The position numbers and the translations under genes are program-made. Below, piece after piece: positions 18,018 to 28,036 of a stretch of DNA of 64,000 nucleotides (its first letter is position 1; every line of letters starts with the position of its first letter). The DNA comes from Phyllobacterium sp. OV277 (lineage in GTDB: Bacteria > Pseudomonadota > Alphaproteobacteria > Rhizobiales > Rhizobiaceae). Where the stretch lies: contig NZ_FNIY01000001.1 of assembly GCF_900104355.1 (NCBI RefSeq), positions 930,001 to 994,000 on the forward strand, in the 5' to 3' direction. The notes below the pieces were generated by a model that made no database searches, was not told the DNA's origin, and saw only the letters and a program-made list of their open reading frames with translations.

Positions 18018-19316
18018 TCAGCCTTTGGTTTCCGGAGCCGCCGCAACACCAGCCGGCTGACCGCCGCTCTTGGTCTTTGCAAGCACTGCTTCCGTGATCG
18101 AGTTCGGTATGCGGCGCGGTGTTTCGATCAGGCCCAGCAACGGCATGATGATGATGAAAAAGCCGAAGTAGTATGCCGTACCGAGCTGCGAGAACAGCGT
18201 ATAGAGGCCTTCTGCAGGACGCGAACCGAGCCAGCCGAGCATGATGGCATTGGCAACAAAAATCCAGAAGAACAGCTTGTACCATGGACGGTAAACAGCC
18301 GAACGAACCTTGGATGTATCGAGCCATGGCACGATGAACAGGATCGCAATCGAACCGAACATCGTCAGAACGCCGCCGAGTTTCGAATTGATCGGTCCAA
18401 TGTTGAAGGTGATGGCGCGCAGCATCGCGTAGAACGGCAGGAAGTACCATTCCGGAACGATATGGGCAGGTGTCTTCAGCGAGTCAGCCGGAATGTAGTT
18501 ATCCGGATGGCCCATGTAATTAGGCATGTAGAAGACGAAATAGGCAAAGAGGATCAGGAAGATCGACATCGCAAACGCGTCCTTGATGGTCGCGTAAGGT
18601 GTGAATGCAACCGTATCCGTCTTCGACTTGACTTCGATACCTGTCGGATTGGTCTGACCGGTCACATGCAGCGCCCAGACGTGCAGGACAACGACACCGG
18701 CAATCATGAACGGCAGCAGGTAATGCAGCGAGAAGAAGCGGTTAAGGGTCGGATTATCGACGGCAAAGCCACCCAGCAACAGCTGCTGGATCGGATCACC
18801 GATAACCGGGAACGCTGTAAAGAAGCCGGTGATGACGGTCGCGCCCCAGAAGGACATCTGGCCCCAAGGCAGAACGTAACCCATGAAGGCGGTTGCCATC
18901 ATCAGTAGAAGGATGATCACACCGAGAATCCACAGAAGCTCGCGCGGTGCCTTGTAGGAACCGTAATAAAGCCCGCGGAAAATGTGAACCCAGACGGCAA
19001 GGAAGAACATGGAAGCGCCGTTGGAATGCAGGTAGCGCAAAAGCCAGCCTGAATTCACGTCGCGCATGATCTTTTCAACCGAGTTGAAAGCCAGACCCGT
19101 ATCAGCCGCATAATGCATGGCCAATACGACACCGGTGATGATCTGCGAAACCAGCATGATCGCCAGAATGCCACCGAAGGCATAGGCGTAATTGAGGTTG
19201 CGCGGAACAGGATAGGCAACGAATGAATCATAGATCAGACGCGGCAATGGAAGTCGCGCATCGACCCATTTTTCGATACCTGTGTTCGGCGTATAAGATG
19301 AATGTCCACCGCTCAT
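18018..19316 (-). CDS. petB: Cytochrome b of the bc1 complex
   Basis: Di-heme membrane core of ubiquinol-cytochrome c reductase. 432 residues with eight hydrophobic helices; the b-heme histidines lie in the helix with [21 protein letters not shown] and in [18 protein letters not shown]; the Qo-site PEWY is in [17 protein letters not shown], and [18 protein letters not shown] is the conserved Qo helix. Second gene of petABC, 21 bp after petA. Confidence 0.98.
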   Translation of the reverse strand: MSGGHSSYTPNTGIEKWVDARLPLPRLIYDSFVAYPVPRNLNYAYAFGGILAIMLVSQIITGVVLAMHYAADTGLAFNSVEKIMRDVNSGWLLRYLHSNGASMFFLAVWVHIFRGLYYGSYKAPRELLWILGVIILLLMMATAFMGYVLPWGQMSFWGATVITGFFTAFPVIGDPIQQLLLGGFAVDNPTLNRFFSLHYLLPFMIAGVVVLHVWALHVTGQTNPTGIEVKSKTDTVAFTPYATIKDAFAMSIFLILFAYFVFYMPNYMGHPDNYIPADSLKTPAHIVPEWYFLPFYAMLRAITFNIGPINSKLGGVLTMFGSIAILFIVPWLDTSKVRSAVYRPWYKLFFWIFVANAIMLGWLGSRPAEGLYTLFSQLGTAYYFGFFIIIMPLLGLIETPRRIPNSITEAVLAKTKSGGQPAGVAAAPETKG

Positions 19317-19337
19317 GTCGTGTCTCCCCCTGGAACC

Positions 19338-19901
19338 TTAGCCGATCTTGATGACGGTGTCGGAAATGAATGAAAGTGGCGGGACAGGCAGATTTTCCGG
19401 TGCGGGACCGGAACGAATGCGTCCAGCGGTATCATATTGCGAGCCGTGGCATGGGCAGAACCAGCCACCGAAATCGCCCTGCTGTCCAAGCGGGATGCAA
19501 CCGAGATGGGTGCAAACACCGATCATCACCAGCCAGTTTTCCTTGCCCTTGCCAGCGCCGCGATCCGCGTCGGTGGCCTGAGCATCACTCGGCAGATTGG
19601 CGTTACGGGCAATCGGGTCCTTGAGCTGGCTCAACTGAACATTGGCCGCATCCTCAATTTCCTTCGGCGTACGGTTGCGAATGAAAACGGGCTTGCCGCG
19701 CCATTTGACCGTCAGGGACATGCCTGGCGTCAGTGCTGAAACATCAACTTCAATGGACGAGACTGCCAGCGTGGATGCATCCGGTCTCATCTGGTCGATA
19801 AAGGGCCACGCAAAGGCGCCCACACCGACCACACCGGCCATACCTGTCGCAATATAGAGGAAGTCACGCCGTGTCGGCTCGGTCGTATCGTGTGCGCTCA
19901 C
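19338..19901 (-). CDS. petA: Rieske iron-sulfur protein of the bc1 complex
   Basis: 187 residues from a GTG start with aaagga upstream. A Tat-type N-terminus (T-R-R-D-F-L-Y, residues 10-16) leads into a single uncleaved membrane anchor. The [2Fe-2S] cluster ligands are in CTHLGCIPL and CPCHGSQYD, each with one Cys and one His plus the stabilising disulfide pair. First gene of petABC. The 235 bp upstream must contain the promoter, though no consensus site stands out; the PetR-like regulator at 392-1093 is a candidate activator. Confidence 0.97.
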   Translation of the reverse strand: MSAHDTTEPTRRDFLYIATGMAGVVGVGAFAWPFIDQMRPDASTLAVSSIEVDVSALTPGMSLTVKWRGKPVFIRNRTPKEIEDAANVQLSQLKDPIARNANLPSDAQATDADRGAGKGKENWLVMIGVCTHLGCIPLGQQGDFGGWFCPCHGSQYDTAGRIRSGPAPENLPVPPLSFISDTVIKIG

Positions 19902-20136
19902 GGGGCCTGTTCCTTTCCGAATAACAACGCCGCAGGAGAGTCCACTTTGTCACTAGAATAGACGACTGGCCCACAAAATGAGCCGCGCGGATTCCCCAGC
20001 ATATTGCGTGGTTTCTAAGCATGTCGCAGGAGCTTGTCCAGCCTGACAGAGGCACAAGGGCAGGATGTCGCAGGGATAAGTCGCCACACCTTTTCCACTC
20101 TTTGGCCATGAATCTGTTCGGCTTTTGCAGACGATG

Positions 20137-21987
20137 TCATGCCCGGCCGATAAAGCCACCCGATTGGCGCGCCCAAAGTCCCGCATAGAGGCCATTGGCG
20201 GCAATGAGTTCCTCATGGGTGCCGCTCTCGACAATACGTCCGTCATCCATGACCACCAACCGGTCCAGCGCGGCTATGGTGGAGAGGCGATGCGCGATGG
20301 CAATCACGGTCTTGCCCCGCATCAGCCGGTAGAGATTATCTTGAATCGCTGCTTCCACTTCCGAATCGAGTGCCGACGTGGCCTCATCCAGAATGAGAAT
20401 CGGCGCGTCTTTCAGCATGACGCGCGCAATGGCGATACGCTGGCGCTGACCACCCGATAGTTTGACACCGCGCTCACCCACATGGGCATCAAAACCCTGC
20501 CTGCCTTTGGGATCTGTCAGGGCGGCGATGAAGGTATCCGCCTGCGCATTCTCCACCGCGTGCCGCATCATTTCGTCAGAGGCGTCGGGCCGCCCGTAAA
20601 GGATGTTATCACGCACCGAGCGATGCAGCAGCGAAGTATCCTGCGTCACCATGCCAATATGCGAGCGCAATGAGTCTTGTGTTACTGCCGCAATATCCTG
20701 ACCATCAATGAGGATTCGCCCGCCCTGCACGTCGTAGAAACGCAGAAGCAGATTGACCAGTGTCGATTTGCCCGCACCGGAACGGCCAACGAGGCCGACC
20801 TTTTCACCCGGAAGAACGTCGAGCTTGAGATTGTCGAAAACCGGCTTCGAACTATCATAGTGAAACTCGATATTTTCAAACTTGATGGCGCCTGCCGGAA
20901 CCATCAACTTGGTCGCATTGGGTTTATCAACGACGGTTACCGGCCGAGCCAGAAGCTCCATCGAGTTCTGGATTGTACCATAATTGCGCAGGAGACCATT
21001 GAGGTTGGCCATGGTCCGTCCCAAAAGCATACTCAGGCGCAAGACCAGGCCGAGTGTGAAGGCAATGGCGCCGGGCGAAATCTCAGACTTCAACCACAAA
21101 TCGATAGAAACAATGGCTACCGCGCAGATCATCACACCACTGGTTGCGCCAAGCGCGATGCGGATACCACTGAGGCCACGCGTCAGAGGAATGATGGCGT
21201 CGAGCCAACGCTGCATGCCCTGCCGCATATAGGCATCATCCCGTTCGGCACTGCCGAAGAGTTTCAAGGTCTGGATATTGCTATAACCATCGACCAGCCG
21301 TCCCGTGACAACGGAACTGGCCTCTGCCGTCTCCGCCGCTGCCCGGCGCACACGCGGCAGGAAATAGCGGGCAATCAGACTGAACACCAATAGCCAGACA
21401 ATAACGATTGTCGCCAGCCGCCAGTCGAGATCACCGATCAAGGCAATGGTGGTGACGCTATAGACGATGCAGATCCAGATCGCCTGCAGCAGCGTCATCA
21501 TGAAATCACCGACCGCCTGCCCCGTCGCCCATACCTTGGCGACGATGCGGCCGGAAAAGTCATTCTGGAAAAAGGCAAGGCTCTGCCGATAGGTATGCAG
21601 ATGCGCCTGCCAGCGCACCAGATTGAAAAAACCCGGAACAACGGTCTGTTCCTCAACCAATGCGGAGAGCGTCAGGATAATCGTGCGGGCGACCAGCACA
21701 CCGGCCAGCATCAACAGAAGCGACGTGCCATGATCCTGCATCAGGCCCTGCCAGCCCTTTGCCGGATTGACCGATGCCAGAATATCGACGAGCCCGCCGA
21801 GAGCCCAGAACAATCCTGCTTCCGTCAGTGCCACCAGTCCGCCAAGCACCAGCACCGCGAAGAATGCGGCCTTGGCTTGCCGGACATAAAACCAGATGAA
21901 GGGAAAAGGCCGCGAGGGAACATGATCTGCCGGGGGAACGGCATAGGGATCAATCCATGTTTCGAACAGGCGGAAAACATTTCTCAT
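20137..21987 (-). CDS. ABC exporter half-transporter (MsbA/LmrA type), copy A
   Basis: A 616-residue half-transporter: six transmembrane helices (about 35-325) and an ATPase domain with Walker A GLVGRSGAGKST, signature LSGGQRQRIAIARV, Walker B ILILDEATSALD and the H-loop IAIAHRLST. ATG at 21987 follows ggagagg; a TTG six codons upstream overlaps that site. The ATPase domain is closely similar to the paralogue at 22301-24151, and both proteins are 616 residues, suggesting tandem duplication and possibly a heterodimer. Substrate unknown; lipid or drug export is typical. Confidence 0.92.
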   Translation of the reverse strand: MRNVFRLFETWIDPYAVPPADHVPSRPFPFIWFYVRQAKAAFFAVLVLGGLVALTEAGLFWALGGLVDILASVNPAKGWQGLMQDHGTSLLLMLAGVLVARTIILTLSALVEEQTVVPGFFNLVRWQAHLHTYRQSLAFFQNDFSGRIVAKVWATGQAVGDFMMTLLQAIWICIVYSVTTIALIGDLDWRLATIVIVWLLVFSLIARYFLPRVRRAAAETAEASSVVTGRLVDGYSNIQTLKLFGSAERDDAYMRQGMQRWLDAIIPLTRGLSGIRIALGATSGVMICAVAIVSIDLWLKSEISPGAIAFTLGLVLRLSMLLGRTMANLNGLLRNYGTIQNSMELLARPVTVVDKPNATKLMVPAGAIKFENIEFHYDSSKPVFDNLKLDVLPGEKVGLVGRSGAGKSTLVNLLLRFYDVQGGRILIDGQDIAAVTQDSLRSHIGMVTQDTSLLHRSVRDNILYGRPDASDEMMRHAVENAQADTFIAALTDPKGRQGFDAHVGERGVKLSGGQRQRIAIARVMLKDAPILILDEATSALDSEVEAAIQDNLYRLMRGKTVIAIAHRLSTIAALDRLVVMDDGRIVESGTHEELIAANGLYAGLWARQSGGFIGRA

Positions 21988-22120
21988 GCGGTGCAGCCTC
22001 TCCAAGTCAGACGTGCAGCGCGCGACTGAAAGAATAGTTTTGAGTGAGTCCCCTCATCCGTCAAATTAAAGTTCGTTTAGGCAAAGCGCGGGATGTTTAT
22101 CATACCGAGTGGGGTGGCGG

Positions 22121-22263
22121 TGGTTCGTGGTTCGACAGGCTCACCATGAGGGAGAGAGGTGATGAAAGGGAGTCAAGTTCTGCAACCTTTGTGATCTGCA
22201 AAGCTGACGATTATCGTTGCATCCCCACTCTCCCTCATGGTGAGCCTGTCGAACCACGAACCA
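22121..22263. repeat. Palindromic repeat element, copy 2 (36-bp arms)
   Basis: 22121-22156 and 22228-22263 are perfect 36-bp reverse complements (core GACAGGCTCACCATGAGG) around a 71-bp centre. The centre, read in reverse complement, matches the copy at 15276-15427 (shared GATGCAACG near one end and CAGAACTTGACTCCCTTTCATCA in part near the other). The arms differ from copy 1 by the G/A at GACAGG versus GACAAG on both sides, a compensated change. It sits between the two ABC transporter paralogues. Confidence 0.88.
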
Positions 22264-22300
22264 TGTTGATGCAAAGCATCCTAAAATCAGAAGGCGGCGG

Positions 22301-24151
22301 TTATTCCGCCGCCGCCTGTTCATCATCCAATCCGAGGAAGCCACCGGATTGGCGGGCCCAAAGCCCCGCATAGATGCCGTCAGCGGCAATGAGTTCCTCG
22401 TGGCTGCCGCTTTCGACGATTTTGCCCTGATCCATCACCACGAGGCGATCAAGCGCCGCAATGGTGGACAGGCGGTGTGCGATGGCAATGACGGTCTTTC
22501 CCTGCATCAACCGATAGAGGTTGTCCTGAATGGCCGCTTCCACTTCCGAGTCCAGCGCAGAAGTCGCCTCATCCATGATCAGAATGGGCGCATCCTTGAG
22601 CATGACCCGCGCAATGGCGATACGCTGGCGCTGACCGCCCGACAGTTTCACACCGCGTTCGCCCACATGAGCATCGAACCCGCGCCGTCCCTTGGGGTCG
22701 GATGCAGCCTCGATGAACGTTTCCGCCTGTGCGTTCTGCACAGCCTGCCGCATCAGTTCTTCCGATGCCTCAGGCTTGCCATAAAGCACATTGTCCCGGA
22801 TCGAGCGGTGCAACAGCGAGGTATCCTGCGTGATCATACCGATATGTTCACGCAGCGAGTCCTGCTTCACCTTCGATATGTCCTGGCCATCGATGGTAAT
22901 GCGGCCACTTTCCAGATCGTAGAACCGCAGCAACAGGTTGACGAGCGTCGACTTGCCCGCGCCTGACCGCCCGACGAGACCGATCTTTTCGCCGGGGCGA
23001 ATATCAAGTGACAGACGGTCGATGACCCCTGCTCCCTTGCCATAGTGGAAGCCGATAGCATCGAAGCTGATGGCACCGGTACTCACCTTGAGTTCGGGAG
23101 CGTTGGGAACATCGGTGACAAGGCGAGGCAGCGAAATGGAGGTAATGCCGTCTTCCACTGTGCCGATATTCTCGAACAGTGCCGACATTTCCCACATGAT
23201 CCACTGCGACATGCCGTTGAGACGCAGCACGAGACCAATACCGACTGCCACCGCGCCAACCGAGATGGCAGAGCCCAGCCACAGCCAGATCGCAATGCCG
23301 CTGACCGAGAACAGCAACAGGCAGTTCATCACATAGAGCGTGGCGTGGAATCCCGTCACCATGCGCATCTGCGTATAGGCTGTTGACAGGAACTCCTGCA
23401 TTCCCTCGCGCGCATAGCTTTCCTCCCGTTTGGAATGGGAGAACAGCTTGACGGTGGCAATGTTGGTATAGCTGTCAACGATACGTCCGGTCATGGACGA
23501 GCGGGAATCCGCCTGCGCCTTTGATGCCACCTGCAATTTCGGGATGAAATACCACATCAGGCCGACATAGGCGGCCAGCCAGACGAGAAATGGTATCATG
23601 AGACGCAAATCCGCAGCGGCGGCAATGATCAGGGTACCGCTGAAATAAACGATCACATAGTTGAGCACATCAAGCAGCTTCATCACCGCCTCACGCACGG
23701 CGAGCGATGTCTGCATCAGCTTGGTGGAAATTCGCCCGGCGAACTCGTCCTGGAAGAACGTCATCGACTGGCGAACCACATAGCGATGCACCATCCAGCG
23801 GATGCGCATGGGATAATTGCTCAGCAACGTCTGATGGATGACAAGCGAATCGAGCAGAACAATGCCGGGCATGACAATCAGCACAACGCCGGCAAGCAAG
23901 GCGAGCTTCCAGCCTTCCTGCGCAACAAAGGTATCGCGTGACTGGTTGGACAACCAGTCAACGACATTGCCCATGAAGGCATACATCGACACTTCAAGCA
24001 CGGCGATTGACGCGGTGCAGATGGCCATGACAACAAGCCACGGCCAGACACCGCGTGTATAGTGCAAACAGAACGCAACCAGCGTTTTGGGTGGCTCACT
24101 GGGCTCGGCAGATGGAAACGCCTCAAGCCTTTGTTCAAACCAGCGGAACAT
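22301..24151 (-). CDS. ABC exporter half-transporter (MsbA/LmrA type), copy B
   Basis: A 616-residue paralogue of copy A: transmembrane domain about 40-330, Walker A GLVGRSGAGKST, signature LSGGQRQRIAIARV, Walker B ILIMDEATSALD, and a C-terminal FLGLDDEQAAAE tail. agaggt lies 6 nt before the ATG at 24151; the longer frame has no such site. It is upstream of copy A with the repeat element between, so cotranscription would pass through a long hairpin. Confidence 0.92.
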   Translation of the reverse strand: MFRWFEQRLEAFPSAEPSEPPKTLVAFCLHYTRGVWPWLVVMAICTASIAVLEVSMYAFMGNVVDWLSNQSRDTFVAQEGWKLALLAGVVLIVMPGIVLLDSLVIHQTLLSNYPMRIRWMVHRYVVRQSMTFFQDEFAGRISTKLMQTSLAVREAVMKLLDVLNYVIVYFSGTLIIAAAADLRLMIPFLVWLAAYVGLMWYFIPKLQVASKAQADSRSSMTGRIVDSYTNIATVKLFSHSKREESYAREGMQEFLSTAYTQMRMVTGFHATLYVMNCLLLFSVSGIAIWLWLGSAISVGAVAVGIGLVLRLNGMSQWIMWEMSALFENIGTVEDGITSISLPRLVTDVPNAPELKVSTGAISFDAIGFHYGKGAGVIDRLSLDIRPGEKIGLVGRSGAGKSTLVNLLLRFYDLESGRITIDGQDISKVKQDSLREHIGMITQDTSLLHRSIRDNVLYGKPEASEELMRQAVQNAQAETFIEAASDPKGRRGFDAHVGERGVKLSGGQRQRIAIARVMLKDAPILIMDEATSALDSEVEAAIQDNLYRLMQGKTVIAIAHRLSTIAALDRLVVMDQGKIVESGSHEELIAADGIYAGLWARQSGGFLGLDDEQAAAE

Positions 24152-24318
24152 TATCAAACCTCTTTCGGGCAGCGGTCTCGAAGAAATGCGAGACAGGAAT
24201 AAATCCGACGCAGATTGGCAGTTACTGCGCTTGAGTTGCCGGAGCATGATCGAAATTGAAGGAAACAAACATGCAAACGCCAACTCGGGCGAATGCGACT
24301 TGTGTCAGGGAAGAAAAA

Positions 24319-24417
24319 CTACGCGGAAAAAACAGACACAAGACCGCCAACGACACCGGCCACGGCTTCAGCAGGTGAAGCCATCCGGTTTGGAAGAAGT
24401 CGGAAAAATTCAGTCAT
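24319..24417 (-). CDS. Candidate small hydrophobic peptide (32 aa)
   Basis: The frame from the ATG at 24417 encodes a basic N-terminus (MTEFFRLLPNRM) and a small-residue hydrophobic helix (ASPAEAVAGVVGGLVSVFSA), like a single-pass membrane miniprotein. tttggaggtgtcg directly precedes the ATG, a near-perfect Shine-Dalgarno at 6-nt spacing, unusual in the window. It lies in the 389-bp gap between copy B of the ABC exporter and divergent trmL. No homology can be claimed; the case rests on the ribosome site and the peptide pattern. Confidence 0.4.
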   Translation of the reverse strand: MTEFFRLLPNRMASPAEAVAGVVGGLVSVFSA

Positions 24418-24540
24418 CGACACCTCCAAAGTTAGCGTTGCGGTCGAAACCCTATACCTATTATGAACAGAAAAAGCGAGAGGCTTTTCTAAGGAAAGAT
24501 ACTTGCGCGAATAGATTGTTGCCAATGGAGCACGCCGCCT

Positions 24541-25017
24541 GTGACTGACGCCAGACCTGACCTGCGCATTGCGCTCTACCAGCCAGATATTCCCGGTAAT
24601 ACAGGCACGATCCTGCGCATGGCCGCCTGTTTCGGTATCAGCGTTGATTTGATCGAGCCCGCAGGCTTCGATATTTCCGATCGCTCACTCAAGCGGGCCG
24701 GTATGGACTACCTCGAACAGGCAGCCCTCACGCGCCATGCGGACTGGCAGCACTTCCAGAACTGGCGGCTGGGCGAAAAGCGCCGGTTGTTGCTATTCTC
24801 AACCAAAGCGGCCGTGCCCTATACGCAGTTTGCGTTTCAGCCCGGTGATATATTGCTGCTCGGGCGCGAATCGTCAGGCGTACCGGATGAGGTGCATCAA
24901 TCGGCTGATGCGCGGCTGATCATACCGATGGTACCGGGTGCCCGGTCACTCAATCTTGCATTGTCTGCGGCGATTGCTACCAGCGAGGCTCTCCGGCAGT
25001 TCTCCCTGCCATCATGA
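24541..25017 (+). CDS. trmL: tRNA (cytidine/uridine-34-2'-O)-methyltransferase TrmL
   Basis: A 158-residue SPOUT methyltransferase modifying the wobble ribose of certain leucine tRNAs. Motifs: YQPDIPGNTGTILRMAA at the N-terminus, DILLLGRESSGVPDEVH (motif II) and IPMVPGARSLNLALSAAIA (the trefoil knot, motif III). Start is GTG at 24541. An intrinsic terminator overlaps its end. Confidence 0.95.
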   Translation: MTDARPDLRIALYQPDIPGNTGTILRMAACFGISVDLIEPAGFDISDRSLKRAGMDYLEQAALTRHADWQHFQNWRLGEKRRLLLFSTKAAVPYTQFAFQPGDILLLGRESSGVPDEVHQSADARLIIPMVPGARSLNLALSAAIATSEALRQFSLPS

Positions 25018-25047
25018 AAAACGCCGGTCATTGCTGACCGGCGTTCT
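25018..25047. terminator. Bidirectional intrinsic terminator
   Basis: An 11-bp stem AACGCCGGTCA/TGACCGGCGTT with TTGC loop between the convergent trmL and the branched-chain amino acid binding protein gene. The minus-strand side is followed by TTTTTC, so it serves the latter best. Confidence 0.9.
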
Positions 25048-25066
25048 TATTCACATCAAAGCAAGC

Positions 25067-26170
25067 TTACTTGACTTCAGCTGCCTTGCCGCCTTCCCAC
25101 TTGTAAAGAACAAAGGTCGGCGTCGTCAGATCGCCAGTCTTTGCATAGGTAAGGTCGCCAACAACGGTTGAAACCGGTGCGCCGGAATGCAGTGCTTCAG
25201 CCACCTTTGCCGGATCGGCAGAGCCAGCCTTTTCGATGCCAGCCTTGATGACCTGCAGCGCAGCATAGGCATTGAGCGTGAAGGCTTCAGGTGGAATGTT
25301 CTTGCCCTTCAAAGCTTCCATGATCTTCGCAGCGGATGGGTTCTTTGTCGGATCGGCACTGTTGGTGAAGAGTGTACCAGCAGCAGCTTCGCCGCCAATG
25401 GCCCAATATTCCGTGTTCGACAGGCCTTCGGCACCAATGATCTGGGCTTTGATGCCCTGATCAGCCAGCTGGCGGGCAATCAGGCCGCCTTCCGGATGAT
25501 ACCCACCGAAATAGATCACTTCGGCCTTCTCGGACTTCAGGCGGGTAATGAGCGCGCTATAGTCCTTTTCACCGGCATTGATGCCCTGATCGACAACTTC
25601 CTTGACGCCACCCTTGTTGAGCGCAGCCTTCAGACCATTGGCCAGACCCGTGCCATAGGTGTTCTTGTCGTAGACAACGGCAATGCGCTTGTCCTTGTAA
25701 TGCTCAAGGATGTACTTGGCAGCCACGTCAGCCTGCTGGTCATCACGGCCGCAGGTGCGGAACACGGTTTCCAGACCGCGTGTGGTCAGTTCAGGCGTGG
25801 TGGATGTCGGAGTAATCATCAGGATGCCGTTTTCAGCCAGCACATCGGAAACCGGCATCGAAACGCCTGATGTAACCGGACCAACGACGAACTTGATGCC
25901 TTCGCCGACCACCTGGTTGGCAACCGACACGCCCTGCTTGGGCTCGCCCGCATCATCGAAAAGCTTGATGACGATCTTTTCGCCCTTGATGCCCCCCTCG
26001 GCATTGATGGCTTCGGCGGCCGCTGCAACGCCGTTCTTCACCTGTGTGCCATAGGCAGCAACAGGGCCGGTAACAGGCGCGATATTTCCGATGACGATGT
26101 CAGCACGGGCGAATGAAGTCATCGCCATGACAGCCGTCAACGCCACGCCAGAGATCAACGATAAGCGCAT
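25067..26170 (-). CDS. Branched-chain amino acid ABC transporter substrate-binding protein
   Basis: A 367-residue periplasmic binding protein of the LivJ/LivK (PBP1) class. Sec signal [20 protein letters not shown] with ARA cleavage, then [19 protein letters not shown] and [19 protein letters not shown] typical of the family, and YGTQVKNGV lining the ligand cleft. A perfect aaggagg site predicts high expression, as usual for binding proteins. No permease or ATPase genes are adjacent, so the partner subunits are elsewhere. Leu/Ile/Val binding is a family-level inference. Confidence 0.92.
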   Translation of the reverse strand: MRLSLISGVALTAVMAMTSFARADIVIGNIAPVTGPVAAYGTQVKNGVAAAAEAINAEGGIKGEKIVIKLFDDAGEPKQGVSVANQVVGEGIKFVVGPVTSGVSMPVSDVLAENGILMITPTSTTPELTTRGLETVFRTCGRDDQQADVAAKYILEHYKDKRIAVVYDKNTYGTGLANGLKAALNKGGVKEVVDQGINAGEKDYSALITRLKSEKAEVIYFGGYHPEGGLIARQLADQGIKAQIIGAEGLSNTEYWAIGGEAAAGTLFTNSADPTKNPSAAKIMEALKGKNIPPEAFTLNAYAALQVIKAGIEKAGSADPAKVAEALHSGAPVSTVVGDLTYAKTGDLTTPTFVLYKWEGGKAAEVK

Positions 26171-26398
26171 AGTGTCCTCCTTGAATTTTTTATTGCGCGG
26201 CCGGAAGATTCTCCGGCACTGAAAAAAGTTCTACTGTCTTTATGACAGGCTGTCAGCCACGATTCATGACAATCCTGAATCCTTCGTTGAAATATTTTGA
26301 TGCCATTTATGAAGAAAAGTGTTCCGTACCAGCAGTTTCAACCCGAGATTGTCAAAAATTCCAGAGTTCCCGTACTAAAACAGTCTTTTCAGCGGATT

Positions 26399-26671
26399 TT
26401 AGTCCGCATTTGGCAAACGGCGCATGGTGAACTCGATGATATCGCCAGGCCGCTCGTACCAGCTCTCAATCTCGGTCCAGTAGGCGGCTTTCGGATATTG
26501 CTCGAACCATTCCTTCGCCTTCTCGCGCGCTGCAAGGCGCGGCAGACGAAAACTCTCGCGGATGAATGCCCCGCGCTGCCGGCCGGTTTCACCGCGGCTT
26601 TCTTTCAGCTGCTTGCGCAAGCCGTCGAGCGGCGGCTTGGGGAAGTGTGCTCTGGGTACTTTGGAGACCAT
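26399..26671 (-). CDS. Conserved-looking hypothetical protein
   Basis: A 90-residue basic protein without signal or membrane segment: an Arg/Lys-rich N-terminal half (PRAHFPKPPLDGLRKQL) and a compact C-terminal half with many aromatics (WFEQYPKAAYWTEIESWY). aggaaggg precedes the ATG and codon use resembles its neighbours. It sits between the binding protein gene and divergent hemF. I do not recognise a family. Confidence 0.6.
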   Translation of the reverse strand: MVSKVPRAHFPKPPLDGLRKQLKESRGETGRQRGAFIRESFRLPRLAAREKAKEWFEQYPKAAYWTEIESWYERPGDIIEFTMRRLPNAD

Positions 26672-26817
26672 CTCGTATCCCTTCCTGAACCCTACATCCT
26701 CAGATTAGATCAAACTCAGCCCTGAAAACGAGTCATTTTTTTGGGATAGGTAAAACAGCTTCTTCCTTTGCCGGTGCCCTGATGTGATAACGTGCACAGC
26801 AAGAAGGATTCGTTGAT

Positions 26818-27732
26818 ATGGACCGCCCTGATATTCCTGCCATCCTGCCAGAAGCACTTGAAGACAAGAAGACAGCCGCGACTGCGTGGTTTGCCGAACT
26901 GCGCGACAAGATTTGCGCCAGCCTTGAGAAGTTGGAAGATGATCTGGATGGCCCCCTCTCCGACCGGGCGCCGGGCCGTTTCATCCAGACGCCTTGGCAA
27001 CGCGAGGAAGGCAAAGGCGGCGGCGGCATCATGTCCATCATGCATGGCCGTGTCTTTGAAAAGGTTGGCGTGCATACATCGACGGTTCATGGCGAATTTT
27101 CACCCGAATTTCGCAAGCAGATACCGGGCGCCGAGGAAGATCCGCGCTTCTGGGCTTCCGGCATTTCGCTGATTGCCCATCCGCAGAACCCTTATGTACC
27201 GGCTGTTCATATGAACACGCGCATGGTCGTGACCACCCGCCAATGGTTTGGGGGCGGCGCTGACCTGACGCCGGTTCTTGATCGCAAGCGGACGCAGGAA
27301 GATGCGGATACGGCGGCCTTCCACAAGGCGCTGAAATTTGTCTGTGACAAACACTTTGCCGTCGCCAACCACGAGAAGTTCAAGAGCTGGTGCGATGAGT
27401 ATTTCTACCTGCCGCATCGCAAGGAACCACGCGGCAGCGGCGGCATTTTCTATGACTGGCTGCATTCATCGGAAGAAAATGGCGGCTGGGACGCGGATTT
27501 TGCCTTTACCCGCGATGTGGGCCGGGCATTCTCGGTCGTCTACCCGCATCTTGTGCGGCAGAACTTCAATCAGGATTGGGGTGCTGAGGACAGGCAGGAG
27601 CAGCTTATCAGGCGCGGCCGCTATGTGGAGTTCAACCTCCTCTATGATCGTGGCACGATCTTCGGGCTCAAGACCGGTGGCAATGTGGACTCGATCCTGT
27701 CTTCCATGCCACCGACAGTCAAATGGCCGTGA
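26818..27732 (+). CDS. hemF: Oxygen-dependent coproporphyrinogen III oxidase
   Basis: Decarboxylates two propionates of coproporphyrinogen III to give protoporphyrinogen IX in aerobic heme synthesis. 304 residues, normal length. Motifs: [41 protein letters not shown] with metal/substrate residues, [16 protein letters not shown], and [29 protein letters not shown] at the C-terminus. It stands alone, divergent from the small hypothetical gene, and provides heme for the bc1 complex among others. Confidence 0.97.
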   Translation: MDRPDIPAILPEALEDKKTAATAWFAELRDKICASLEKLEDDLDGPLSDRAPGRFIQTPWQREEGKGGGGIMSIMHGRVFEKVGVHTSTVHGEFSPEFRKQIPGAEEDPRFWASGISLIAHPQNPYVPAVHMNTRMVVTTRQWFGGGADLTPVLDRKRTQEDADTAAFHKALKFVCDKHFAVANHEKFKSWCDEYFYLPHRKEPRGSGGIFYDWLHSSEENGGWDADFAFTRDVGRAFSVVYPHLVRQNFNQDWGAEDRQEQLIRRGRYVEFNLLYDRGTIFGLKTGGNVDSILSSMPPTVKWP

Positions 27733-27853
27733 TTTGATTTTTTAAGGGATCAATCTGGTTTTTTATGCGTTATGCTGCTGTTGGTACGGTTTTCACGCCG
27801 TATCTCGATGGAGAGAGTTCGTCTTATACGTGCTCACGACAGGGAGAAAAGCC

Positions 27854-28036
27854 ATGAAAGAACTTCATTGCATCGTTCCCGGTTGCCAGTGGCATACCCG
27901 TCACGACACCGAAGCTGAAATCATCCGCCGCACCACCGAGCATCTTCGCGAAACCCATGGTGAGACGACCATTCGCGAATCCATGCTTGAAACCATCAAG
28001 GCCAATATCCAGCCTGAAAAGATCAAGGCTGCTTAA
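27854..28036 (+). CDS. DUF1059 family small protein
   Basis: A 60-residue protein with the DUF1059 pattern: C6-x4-C11 (CIVPGC), then H15 and a second His cluster (TEHLRETHGE), spaced like a small zinc-binding module. agggagaaaa precedes the ATG at 27854; the frame opens eight codons earlier without a site. Its stop overlaps the end of convergent cca by 4 bp. The family is widespread in Rhizobiales and often stress-induced, but no function is proven. Confidence 0.85.
   Translation: MKELHCIVPGCQWHTRHDTEAEIIRRTTEHLRETHGETTIRESMLETIKANIQPEKIKAA

Noticed and set aside
17998-18450. In-frame upstream extension of petC through petB
   Set aside because: It would replace the signal peptide and overlap certain petB; MKKILLGLAA with aagga is the real start. 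Not an fbcH-type fusion because the frames differ.
22044-22389. Frames over the palindromic repeat (VRQAHHEG-type peptides)
   Set aside because: These come from the repeat arms and recur with each copy; they are not genes.
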